Source: Candidatus Marivariicella framensis (GTDB taxonomy: Bacteria; Bacteroidota; Bacteroidia; Flavobacteriales; Flavobacteriaceae). From it: a DNA stretch of 64,000 nt. The stretch's first letter is position 1, and each line of letters opens with the position of its first letter. Shown piece after piece: positions 1 to 8,792 of the stretch. A program made the position numbers and the translations under genes. The notes beneath the pieces are model-generated. The model was not told the origin of the DNA, ran no database searches, and saw only the letters and a program-made list of their open reading frames with translations. The stretch is from positions 1-64,000 of the forward strand of contig CAJJCT010000031.1 in assembly GCA_905182735.1 (NCBI GenBank), in the 5' to 3' direction.

Positions 1-107
1 AAAATCTGAAAGTGTAAAGTTGGAGGTACATGACTGAAAAAACGTTTACTATTCCAATAAAAAAAAATAAAAAGAAGCTTAAATTTTTCATTTATCCTAA
101 GATAGAT

Positions 108-1493
108 TTATGTTATTGGAATAGCAGTCTCTTTGATAGATTTAAAACCTCCTTTTATCTCGATTAAATTATGCACTCCCCTGCTTTTTAAAATTGAAGC
201 AGCAATCATACTCCTATATCCTCCCGCACAGTGAACATAAAAATTTTTTTCATCTGGAACATCTGATAAATAATTATTAATAACATCTAAAGGGGTGTTA
301 ATTGCAGAATCAATCCTTTCATTATCATATTCAGAATTTTTACGTACATCAAAAATAACAGAATCATTATTTTTGATTTCTATTTCAAATTGCTGAGCTG
401 AAATAGATGTTACTTTATCAATCTGATTTCCTGATTCTTTCCAAGCTGAAAAGCCACCTTCTAAATACCCTATAGTATTATCAAACCCAACTCTTGATAG
501 TCTTGTTATGGCTTCTTCTTCTTTTCCTTTTTCAACAACTAGTAAAATAGGTTGTTTTACATCTGCTATTAGAGTTCCTACCCAAGGAGCAAACCCACCC
601 TTTAAACCAATAAAAATTGATTTAGGTATATGTCCTTTTGCAAAATCCTGTTGATGCCTAACATCAAGTATAATAGCTCCTGAATCATTAGCTGTTTTTT
701 CAAATTCTAAAACTGATACTGGATTAATACCTCTATCTATAATCGAATCGATATCTTCATACCCCTCTTTGTTCATTTTAACATTTAAAGGAAAATAGGT
801 TGGAGGAGGCATGAGTCCCTCTGTAACTTCTTTAATAAACTCTTCTTTAGTCATGTCTGCTCTTAGGGCATAATTCATCTTTTTTTGATTTCCAAGAATG
901 TCCACTGTCTCCTTCATCATGTTTTTACCACATGCAGAACCTGCTCCATGTGCAGGGTAAACAATCACATCGTCAGCCAATGGCATAATTCTATTTCTTA
1001 AGCTTTCATATTGAATTCCAGCCAAGTCTTCCATTGTCATGTCATCAGATTTTTGAGAAAGATCAGGACGACCCACATCTCCTAGAAAAAGGGTGTCTCC
1101 ACTAAATATAGCGTAATCTTTTCCATTATGGTCTTTCAATAAATATGTTGAACTTTCCATGGTATGGCCTGGAGTGTGCAAAACTGTAATTGTACAATTA
1201 CCTATTTTAAAAACCTGATTATCAGTTGCTATTATAGCATCATAATTTGGATCAGCGTTTGGCCCGTATACTATTGGAGCTCCCGTCTTTTTTGATAAAG
1301 TCAAATGACCACTAACAAAATCTGCATGAAAATGCGTTTCAAAAATATATTTGATTTTTACATTATTAGACTTCGCTTTTTCAATATAACTGTTTACTTC
1401 TCTTAATGGATCAATAATAGCAGCCTCACCATCACTTTCAATATAATAAGCTCCTTGTGATAAGCATCCAGTATAAATTTGTTCTACTTTCAT
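108..1493 (-). CDS. MBL-fold metallo-hydrolase with two C-terminal rhodanese domains (persulfide dioxygenase/CstB-like)
   Basis: THFHADFVSGH metal-binding motif near the N-terminus; two rhodanese-like DVR...GGF segments, the second with an HCAGGYRS active-site loop. Confidence 0.9.
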   Translation of the reverse strand: MKVEQIYTGCLSQGAYYIESDGEAAIIDPLREVNSYIEKAKSNNVKIKYIFETHFHADFVSGHLTLSKKTGAPIVYGPNADPNYDAIIATDNQVFKIGNCTITVLHTPGHTMESSTYLLKDHNGKDYAIFSGDTLFLGDVGRPDLSQKSDDMTMEDLAGIQYESLRNRIMPLADDVIVYPAHGAGSACGKNMMKETVDILGNQKKMNYALRADMTKEEFIKEVTEGLMPPPTYFPLNVKMNKEGYEDIDSIIDRGINPVSVLEFEKTANDSGAIILDVRHQQDFAKGHIPKSIFIGLKGGFAPWVGTLIADVKQPILLVVEKGKEEEAITRLSRVGFDNTIGYLEGGFSAWKESGNQIDKVTSISAQQFEIEIKNNDSVIFDVRKNSEYDNERIDSAINTPLDVINNYLSDVPDEKNFYVHCAGGYRSMIAASILKSRGVHNLIEIKGGFKSIKETAIPIT

Positions 1494-1494
1494 T

Positions 1495-3234
1495 TTATTC
1501 TAATATTTCTGTATTTGCTTGCAAACTTATTTTTTCTTCAATCTTATTTTTTGGATTTTTATTTTTAAAATAAGCAAAAGCCTGCTGAGTATTAGCAAAA
1601 AAATGTTGACTTCCAATAGCTTTTGCAACTCCACTTTTAAATAAACTATCGACAACCGGTCCAATTGCACCAGCTATATAAAATTGAATATTTTTAGATT
1701 TTAAAGTTAAAACTATTTCATTTAATATTTTCATTCCGCTAGAATCAATATAATTAATCCCCCCTGAACTAAGAATAACAACACTTAATTTACCTTTTTT
1801 TTGATTAACTCTTTCAAGAAGCTGTTCTTTAAAAAATTGTGAATTTCCAAAATATATTTGCTCATCAAACCTTAGTAAAAGTAAACTCTCATAAGTTTCA
1901 ATATCCTGTGTAAACCTGTCTATATCTTTAAAATAATCAGTTCCTTTAATTTTTCCTAAAACAGCAACATGTGGCTGAGTAGATCGATATACTAATAATA
2001 ATAATGAAGCTAAAACTCCTAAGATAATCCCTTCTTTTATCCCAATAAAAAGAGTTATGAAAAACGTGAATAAAAGAATATAAAATTCGCTTTTACTTGA
2101 TTTCCATAATTTTTTGGGTGATTCAAAATCAATTAATTTAAATACAGCAACCATTATGATTGAAGCTAAAATCGTGTTGGGTAAAAAATAAAATAATGGA
2201 GTCAAAAATAAAAGAGTAAGTCCAACTACTATAGCGCTTATTATTGATGCTAATCCAGAATTAGCTCCAGCTTGATCATTTACTGCTGTTCTAGAAAAAC
2301 CTCCAGTAGTTGGGTATGATTGAAATAAAGAGCCAACAATATTTGATGCTCCTAAAGCAATTAATTCTTGGTTGGGATTAATCGAATAATCTTTTTTTTC
2401 TTCAATAGCCTTTGCAACAGAAATAGCTTCCATAAAAGCGATTAATGCTAGTGTTAAAGCTAATGGTAATATTTTTGTAATATTTATCAGTTCAATTTCA
2501 GGTAGTCTAAATGAAGGAAGGCCCTCAGGGACTACGCCTACAATCGATACTCCAGAGTTTTCTCCAAAATATTTAATCCAGACACTAGAAAGAATTACCG
2601 CTATCAAAGCTCCAGGAATAGATGGGTTTAGTTTTTTTAATAAAACTAATATTGCTATTGCTATTAGTCCAATAAATAAAGTGATTAAATGGATTTGAGA
2701 ACTTTTATCTATGAACTCAATTAATAATAAATGTATTTTATTGCTTGATTCAAAAGGAGCTCCAACCAAATGCTTTAATTGACTTAATCCGATAATAATA
2801 GCTGCAGCAGATGTAAAACCAGAAATAACAGGTTTAGAAAGAAAATTCACCAAAAATCCCATCCTTAAAAACCCTAAAACAAGTTGAATTAAGCCCATGA
2901 AAAAAGCTAAAAAAATTGCCATTGAAATATATTCATTAATTCCTGAAAGCTTTAAAGCTGCTAATCCAGAAGCAACCAACAAGGAGTCCATTGCTACTGG
3001 ACCAACTGATAACTGACGAGAAGTACCCATAATAGCATAAATAACTTGAGGGACCAAGGCTGCATAAAGACCAAATACCGGGGGTAATCCTGCAAGAAGT
3101 GCGTATGCCATTCCTTGAGGAACTAGCATAATCCCAACCGTTAGACCAGCAACAAAATCGTTTTGAATTGACTTTTTTGAAAGATTAGGAAGCCATTCTA
3201 ATATTGGAAAATATTCTTTCATGTTAATCCGCAA
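1495..3234 (-). CDS. SulP family inorganic anion transporter with STAS domain
   Basis: N-terminal AGLTVGIMLVPQGMAYALLAGLPPVFGLYAA SulP signature; C-terminal STAS-like segment (YIDSSGMKIL). Confidence 0.93.
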   Translation of the reverse strand: MRINMKEYFPILEWLPNLSKKSIQNDFVAGLTVGIMLVPQGMAYALLAGLPPVFGLYAALVPQVIYAIMGTSRQLSVGPVAMDSLLVASGLAALKLSGINEYISMAIFLAFFMGLIQLVLGFLRMGFLVNFLSKPVISGFTSAAAIIIGLSQLKHLVGAPFESSNKIHLLLIEFIDKSSQIHLITLFIGLIAIAILVLLKKLNPSIPGALIAVILSSVWIKYFGENSGVSIVGVVPEGLPSFRLPEIELINITKILPLALTLALIAFMEAISVAKAIEEKKDYSINPNQELIALGASNIVGSLFQSYPTTGGFSRTAVNDQAGANSGLASIISAIVVGLTLLFLTPLFYFLPNTILASIIMVAVFKLIDFESPKKLWKSSKSEFYILLFTFFITLFIGIKEGIILGVLASLLLLVYRSTQPHVAVLGKIKGTDYFKDIDRFTQDIETYESLLLLRFDEQIYFGNSQFFKEQLLERVNQKKGKLSVVILSSGGINYIDSSGMKILNEIVLTLKSKNIQFYIAGAIGPVVDSLFKSGVAKAIGSQHFFANTQQAFAYFKNKNPKNKIEEKISLQANTEILE

Positions 3235-3264
3235 TTTAATACTTTAATTATAGGGTGGTTATAA

Positions 3265-3675
3265 TTAATAATCACTTTTTGGAATAACCGATCCATGAGG
3301 ATCAATTAATTCATCCCCTAACATTTCTCTCATTCTGTTAAAGAAACTCGAATTCTCTATGTGCTCTATTTCTTCAGCAATTTCATGAACTTGATCTACT
3401 GAAAAATTCATTTCTTTAACTAAATATAATTCAATAAGCCTGTGTTTTGAAATAATTTCTATTGCCTTTTTTCTTCCTTTAGAAGTCAATTCAATTGGCT
3501 TATATGGCATTGTATCAATAAACCCCATCTTCACTAATTTATTCAACATGTTTGAGACAGTAGACTTACTTACTTTAAAAAAAATACTGAGCGCCGTAAC
3601 TGTTACCTTATTATTTTTCTCTTCAAACTTGTAAATAGTTTTTAGATAATTTTCTTTTTCAATTGTTTTTTTCAT
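3265..3675 (-). CDS. DtxR/MntR-family metal-dependent transcriptional regulator
   Basis: N-terminal winged helix (ENYLKTIY...VTALSIFFKVSKSTVSNMLNKLVKMGFI) and metal-binding/dimerisation segment (EEIEHIE); short DtxR form without SH3-like domain. Confidence 0.88.
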   Translation of the reverse strand: MKKTIEKENYLKTIYKFEEKNNKVTVTALSIFFKVSKSTVSNMLNKLVKMGFIDTMPYKPIELTSKGRKKAIEIISKHRLIELYLVKEMNFSVDQVHEIAEEIEHIENSSFFNRMREMLGDELIDPHGSVIPKSDY

Positions 3676-3679
3676 AAAT

Positions 3680-3725
3680 GTTTTGTAGTATAAAACTTTA
3701 TAATAGTTTTGCAGTATAAAACTTT
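3680..3725. repeat. Tandem 20-bp direct repeat (gttttgYagtataaaacttt, 26 bp apart), each copy an imperfect palindrome; candidate DtxR-family operator
   Basis: Copies at 3680-3699 and 3706-3725, 19/20 identical, in the 56-bp gap between the divergent regulator and TonB receptor. Confidence 0.75.
3682..3711 (+). promoter_or_regulatory. Putative Bacteroidota promoter of the TonB receptor (TTTG-N18-TAGTTTTG)
   Basis: TTTG at 3682-3685 and TAGTTTTG (TAnnTTTG) at 3704-3711, shortly upstream of the GTG start at 3732. Confidence 0.5.
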
Positions 3726-3731
3726 TTTTTA

Positions 3732-5975
3732 GTGTATCGAATTCTATATATATTTTTCATTTTTGTTAAAATATCATATGCCCAAGTTTATCCTATAACA
3801 GGCAAAGTGTTTTCTGAAGGTTATCCTCTTCCAGGTGCCTCTGTAATAATTAGCGGAACCAAAATAGGAACTATAACTAATCAATCTGGTTATTTTATCA
3901 TAAACGTATCTAAGGTAAAGAATCCCAAAATAATTATTTCATATATAGGGCATAAATCTTTCAGTCAAAAAATAAGTTATAGTAGAAAAAATATTGGATC
4001 AATTGAATTAAAGTTAGATGATCAATTAAATGAAGTAGTTATTTCTGGAACATTAAAGCCAGTTTCAAAACTAAATAGCCCCGTACCTGTTGAAGTTTAT
4101 ACTAAAGATTTTTTTAAGGGAAACCCAGCCCCTTCTGTTTTTGAGTCAATGGGGATAATAAATGGTGTTAGACCCCAACTAAACTGTAATGTTTGTAGTA
4201 CTGGAGATATTCATATTAATGGACAAGAAGGCAGTTATACAATGGTTTTAATTGATGGACTTCCAATCGTAAGCGGGTTATCATCAGTTTATGGATTATC
4301 TGGTATACCACAATCTTTAATCGAGCAAGTTGAAATTGTTAAGGGACCTGCATCAACTCTTTATGGGTCAGAGGCAATAGGAGGATTAATCAATTTAATA
4401 ACTAAAATGCCTGCAAATGCTTCGAAATTTTCTTTTGATTCCTTTACCTCAGGGTGGGGAGAAATAAATACAGATTTAGGTTACAAGTACAAATCAAAAA
4501 ACAAAATACAAGGCATTTTAGGTATAAATTATTTCAATTATTCGAATCCTATTGATAATAATAATGATGGGTTTACAGACTTAACACTAGTAGATAGAAT
4601 CTCAATTTTTAATAAGTTGGATTTCAAAAACAAACTATCTGTTGCAACTAGATACATTTATGAAGATAGGTGGGGAGGACAAATGAACTGGTCTTCAAGT
4701 TTTAGAGGTGGAAAAGAAGTATATGGAGAAAGCATCTATACTAGTAGAATTGAGGTTTTTGGAAAATATGATTTTAATAAAAACTTATTTTTTCAATTTA
4801 GTTTTAATAATCATGATCAAAATTCAGTTTACGGAAGCACAATATATAACGCAAAGCAATCAATAGGTTTTGGTCAATTAATTTGGACTAAAAATTTAAA
4901 AATTAACTCTTTTCTTTTTGGTTTAGCATATAGATATACATATTATGATGACGATACAACAGCAACATTTAATGAGGGTTCATCATCTAATATGGCAGAG
5001 ATAACAAACCTTCCAGGTTTTTTTATACAAGATGAAATAAAAATCAATGATTTAAATACAGTTCTCCTAGGCTTAAGGTATGATCACAATTCAATTCATG
5101 GAAACATATTCACTCCAAGATTAAATTATAAAATTACTAATCAAGACAAATCTTCAACTGTAAGATTTAGCATTGGATCAGGTTATAGAATTGCAAAGGT
5201 TTTTACAGAGGATCATGCAGCTTTAACTGGAGCTAGAGATGTTGTTTTTTTAAATGATTTAAAACCTGAAAGATCATGGAACACAAACATGAATTATGTA
5301 AAAAAAATATATGCTAAACAAGGTTATATACTAGATTTTGATGCCAGTATTTTTTGGACAAAATTCTCAAATAAAATTGTTCCAAATTATGATATAAATC
5401 CAAATCTCATAATTTATGATAATTTAAATGGTAGATCCATAACTAAAGGAGCATCAATAAATTTTAATTCATTATTTAATAATGGACTTAGAATTAACAT
5501 TGGTGCTACTTATATAGACTCATCAATTATTGAAGATGGAGAAGAGTACACTCCATACTTAACAGAAAGCTTTCAAGGAGTTTGGAAGATTGAAAAGAAA
5601 TTTATTAAATCTAAGTATAAAATAGATTTTACTGGAAATATTATAGGGAAAATGAGACTTCCTAGATTAGGGTCATTGGATCCAAGAGATGAATTTTCTC
5701 CAGTTTTTAGTATAATAAACTTACAAATAACAAAGTCTCTTAAGAACAATTATGAATTTTATGGTGGTGTTAAAAATATTTTAAATTTTACACCTGCTGA
5801 AAATAGTATTGCCCGCTCATTTGATCCTTTTGACAAAAAAGTACTATTTGATCAAAATGGAAATGCTACTCAAACTATTGAAAATCCATATGCACTTACA
5901 TTTGATCCATCATATGTTTACGCTTCCAATCAGGGTATTCGATATTTTATTGGAATGAGATGGAGTTTAGACTGA
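3732..5975 (+). CDS. TonB-dependent receptor with CarboxypepD_reg-like N-terminus; GTG start
   Basis: VYPITGKVFSEGYPLPGASVIISGTKIGTITNQSGYF; plug domain VLIDGLPIVSG...VEIVKGPASTLYGSEAIGGLINLITK; plug carries CNVC. Confidence 0.92.
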   Translation: MYRILYIFFIFVKISYAQVYPITGKVFSEGYPLPGASVIISGTKIGTITNQSGYFIINVSKVKNPKIIISYIGHKSFSQKISYSRKNIGSIELKLDDQLNEVVISGTLKPVSKLNSPVPVEVYTKDFFKGNPAPSVFESMGIINGVRPQLNCNVCSTGDIHINGQEGSYTMVLIDGLPIVSGLSSVYGLSGIPQSLIEQVEIVKGPASTLYGSEAIGGLINLITKMPANASKFSFDSFTSGWGEINTDLGYKYKSKNKIQGILGINYFNYSNPIDNNNDGFTDLTLVDRISIFNKLDFKNKLSVATRYIYEDRWGGQMNWSSSFRGGKEVYGESIYTSRIEVFGKYDFNKNLFFQFSFNNHDQNSVYGSTIYNAKQSIGFGQLIWTKNLKINSFLFGLAYRYTYYDDDTTATFNEGSSSNMAEITNLPGFFIQDEIKINDLNTVLLGLRYDHNSIHGNIFTPRLNYKITNQDKSSTVRFSIGSGYRIAKVFTEDHAALTGARDVVFLNDLKPERSWNTNMNYVKKIYAKQGYILDFDASIFWTKFSNKIVPNYDINPNLIIYDNLNGRSITKGASINFNSLFNNGLRINIGATYIDSSIIEDGEEYTPYLTESFQGVWKIEKKFIKSKYKIDFTGNIIGKMRLPRLGSLDPRDEFSPVFSIINLQITKSLKNNYEFYGGVKNILNFTPAENSIARSFDPFDKKVLFDQNGNATQTIENPYALTFDPSYVYASNQGIRYFIGMRWSLD

Positions 5976-5977
5976 TC

Positions 5978-8170
5978 TTAATAGCAATCTAAAAGTAGTT
6001 GACCATTATTTTCAAACTCGCTTAATGATTGATTGAGATTTTTTGATGATATTTCTTCAAGAACATCAAGAACATCGTGCTGCATTGATAATGATCCACA
6101 TATCATTATTACTCCATTATTTTTTATTGTATCACAAACTTGATCTTTGTTTTCAATTAAAACGTCTTGAACGTATTGTTTTTTATTTTCTTTCGATAAA
6201 GCCTTATAAAAATGTGAAAGATTATTTTTTGATATAGCTCTATTTATATATTTTTCATAAATTTTTAGAGACTCCTTAGTTCTTCCTCCCCAAAATAAAT
6301 ATAATGGTATTTGAGTATTATTTTCATTAATCATTCCAAGAAAAGGAGCAATACCTGTTCCATTAGATATTAAAATAACAGAATGTGCTTTTTTTGGAAA
6401 ATGAAAATTAGAATTACTTTCAAAAGTAGCATTTAAAGAATCACCGATATTGAGTTCACTTAAATAAGAAGAACAAAAACCTTGATCATGTTTTTTTATA
6501 CTCAATAATAAATCTTCACCAATCTTTCCTATAGAATATTGTCTTGTATAATTATTTTCTTTTGGGAGAATATTTAATAAATCTCCAGACTTAAAATTGA
6601 AGTTTTTTTCAGACTGTAATTCTAATAAAAATGTATTATCAATATTTAATTGTTTTCGATTTATGACTTTAAAATAATTGGTTTTTAATTTCTTTTTGAT
6701 CGGTTTAGTTATTTCTAAATTTAAATTAATTGCTGTAACCTTTGACCATTTTTTAATCCAAAACTCAAAGGCGCTTTTTGATTCTTCATTAATCTTGTAA
6801 AGAGGCATTATTGATTTAAACTTGGGATTATTATTAAGTATTTTATCAACGTCAATAGCAAATTGGCAATAATTTGGATACATTAATGATCCAAAACCTA
6901 CAACTGAAAAATTCATTTCATTTACAGGAATACTAGTTTCTAGTTTTCTTTCAAATAAGCGAGCATTTGATGGAGCTTCTCCATCCCCATAGGTGGCAGT
7001 AAACACAATAATATTCTTTGCTTTTTCATATTGAGTATAGTCGCTTAATGATGATATAAATGCATTCTTTCCTGCTTTAACTAAGCTGTTATAAAAATGT
7101 TTGGCAAATGTATAAGTGTTACCTGTTTCTGAACCTACTAAAATTATATACTCACATTCATTTTCGCCCAATACTTTATTTGTTTTTTTACTTTTAAGAA
7201 TTCGTTTAAGTCCCATTGAAAATCCAGAATACATAAAAAATAACATACTTGAACTTGCTATAAATAAAATAATAGACCATAATATACTTCCTCTTCCTGT
7301 ATGTAAAATTAAGTTCCATCGTGCAGCTAGTTTCATAAAAGGATAATGAGATTCTTTAATAACTCTTCCCGAAAACTGATCAATAATTAGCACTCTATCT
7401 TTAAGAGAAAGTTCAAAAAAATCTTCTTTAGATTTTGAAAAGGGAAAAGTTAAACTTCTAACTTCTTCTAATGAAATAGTTTCAAAAAAGCTTGTTAATG
7501 ATTTGTTATTCACTAATTCACTTTGTTTATCATTCCAACTATAATTCAAATAATTCTTTGGTAATAACGATAATTTCTCGATTGACAAAAACACTCCCGT
7601 TACTGCAACTATTATTATAGGAAGAACCAACCACCTTCCCAAAACAACATGATATTTTTGATTAAAATTACCGTCCTTTACGCGCTTAAACCACTTACTA
7701 AAACCACCTTGTCTTTTTGCTAACAAAAAAATTCCTGTAACTCCGATAAAACAGAGCAGCAGTGAAACTAAACCTACAAAAATACGACCAATAGTTTTGA
7801 GGAAAAGTGATCGGTGTAGATTAGTGATGAAACTGAAAAATCGTTTTTGTTTTTTGACCAAACCAATATTTCCTCCAGTTATAGGGTCTATGTAAATTTT
7901 CTTTGCTTGTCCATCATCTGTAATTACTGACGCTATAACAAAATCATCCTCTGTAACTTCTATTTTAATTGTTTCTTTATAATTTTTATTGAGACTTAAA
8001 ACAGTTTGATTGAGTGAAACTTCCTCAAGTGAAGTCAAATTATATGGCTGAATTGAAACTGCTATAGGTTCAAAAGCGAGAATTCCTCCAGTTATGGAAG
8101 CGATTAGTAAAAAAAGTGAAGAAATTAATGCAAGTAAAAAATGACTATATCTCCAAATAAGAAGTGACAT
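5978..8170 (-). CDS. PepSY-associated TM protein fused to flavodoxin and FAD/NAD(P)H reductase domains (CysJ-like flavoreductase)
   Basis: N-terminal PepSY_TM helices (LHRSLFLKTIGRIFVGLVSL...VVLGRWLVLPIIIVAVTGVFLSIE); flavodoxin motif ILVGSETGNTYTFA; FAD site RQYSIGKI; nucleotide-binding ISNGTGIAPFLGMI. Confidence 0.9.
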   Translation of the reverse strand: MSLLIWRYSHFLLALISSLFLLIASITGGILAFEPIAVSIQPYNLTSLEEVSLNQTVLSLNKNYKETIKIEVTEDDFVIASVITDDGQAKKIYIDPITGGNIGLVKKQKRFFSFITNLHRSLFLKTIGRIFVGLVSLLLCFIGVTGIFLLAKRQGGFSKWFKRVKDGNFNQKYHVVLGRWLVLPIIIVAVTGVFLSIEKLSLLPKNYLNYSWNDKQSELVNNKSLTSFFETISLEEVRSLTFPFSKSKEDFFELSLKDRVLIIDQFSGRVIKESHYPFMKLAARWNLILHTGRGSILWSIILFIASSSMLFFMYSGFSMGLKRILKSKKTNKVLGENECEYIILVGSETGNTYTFAKHFYNSLVKAGKNAFISSLSDYTQYEKAKNIIVFTATYGDGEAPSNARLFERKLETSIPVNEMNFSVVGFGSLMYPNYCQFAIDVDKILNNNPKFKSIMPLYKINEESKSAFEFWIKKWSKVTAINLNLEITKPIKKKLKTNYFKVINRKQLNIDNTFLLELQSEKNFNFKSGDLLNILPKENNYTRQYSIGKIGEDLLLSIKKHDQGFCSSYLSELNIGDSLNATFESNSNFHFPKKAHSVILISNGTGIAPFLGMINENNTQIPLYLFWGGRTKESLKIYEKYINRAISKNNLSHFYKALSKENKKQYVQDVLIENKDQVCDTIKNNGVIMICGSLSMQHDVLDVLEEISSKNLNQSLSEFENNGQLLLDCY

Positions 8171-8179
8171 ATATTTTAT

Positions 8180-8668
8180 CTAATTAGAAATCATCCTTAT
8201 GTAATGTATAAATCCACTTCCTTCTATTTTATTATTAATATTTTCAGAGGTCAAATCAAACTGAATATCTTCAATATAATATTTTTGGTCCTCAACTGAA
8301 CTTTCAAACCTAACGCTATAACCTTTATCGATCTTATCGTTAGGTATTTTTATCAAACTAACTGTTCGTTCACCTCCACTCACTGTTTCTCCAGTAATGG
8401 CATCAATATTATTTCTAATTTTGCCATAAAATCTCCACCATTTACTTAATTCATTATACCACTCTTTATCTTTGCCTTGAACAAAAAGTGTGCTTTCGTA
8501 ATCTCCTTCTGGGTTAATTAGTGATATTATGATATATGCGCCAAACCCATCATAATCTGTCATCTGAATCATACATTTAACATTAGTAGTGTCTAATATT
8601 TTTGAATATGAAAACATTAAGAAACTTATCAAAACTATAACTATTGAGGTTTTTAATCTATTTTGCAT
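8180..8668 (-). CDS. DUF2271-like exported protein
   Basis: Signal-like N-terminus; KEWYNELSKWWRFYG...DAITGETVSGGERTVSLIKI pattern typical of DUF2271; next to the PepSY-flavoreductase. Confidence 0.7.
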   Translation of the reverse strand: MQNRLKTSIVIVLISFLMFSYSKILDTTNVKCMIQMTDYDGFGAYIIISLINPEGDYESTLFVQGKDKEWYNELSKWWRFYGKIRNNIDAITGETVSGGERTVSLIKIPNDKIDKGYSVRFESSVEDQKYYIEDIQFDLTSENINNKIEGSGFIHYIRMISN

Positions 8669-8723
8669 GTTGTCTAAGTTTATTTAAATCAATATTATTT
8701 TTTGAAATCTATAAAACAGGTTA

Positions 8724-8752
8724 CAAAAATAATTATTTATACTTAATCTAAA
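8724..8752 (-). promoter_or_regulatory. Putative promoter/operator for the DUF2271-flavoreductase operon (TAnnTTTG plus imperfect palindrome)
   Basis: Complement of CAAAAATA at 8724-8731 is TATTTTTG; adjacent imperfect palindrome tttatacttaatctaaa at 8736-8752. Confidence 0.35.
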
Positions 8753-8792
8753 TAAAAGAATTGAATAAAAATTTTTAAAAAATTAAAATTAT

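Noticed and set aside
30-164. Short plus-strand ORF at the left edge (MTEKTFTIPIKKNKKKLKFF...)
   Set aside because: Only about 44 aa, overlaps the 3' end of the MBL-rhodanese gene, and no similarity recognised.
6043-7346. Plus-strand ORFs 6043..6237 and 7116..7346
   Set aside because: Antisense to the well-supported flavoreductase gene; no recognisable domains.
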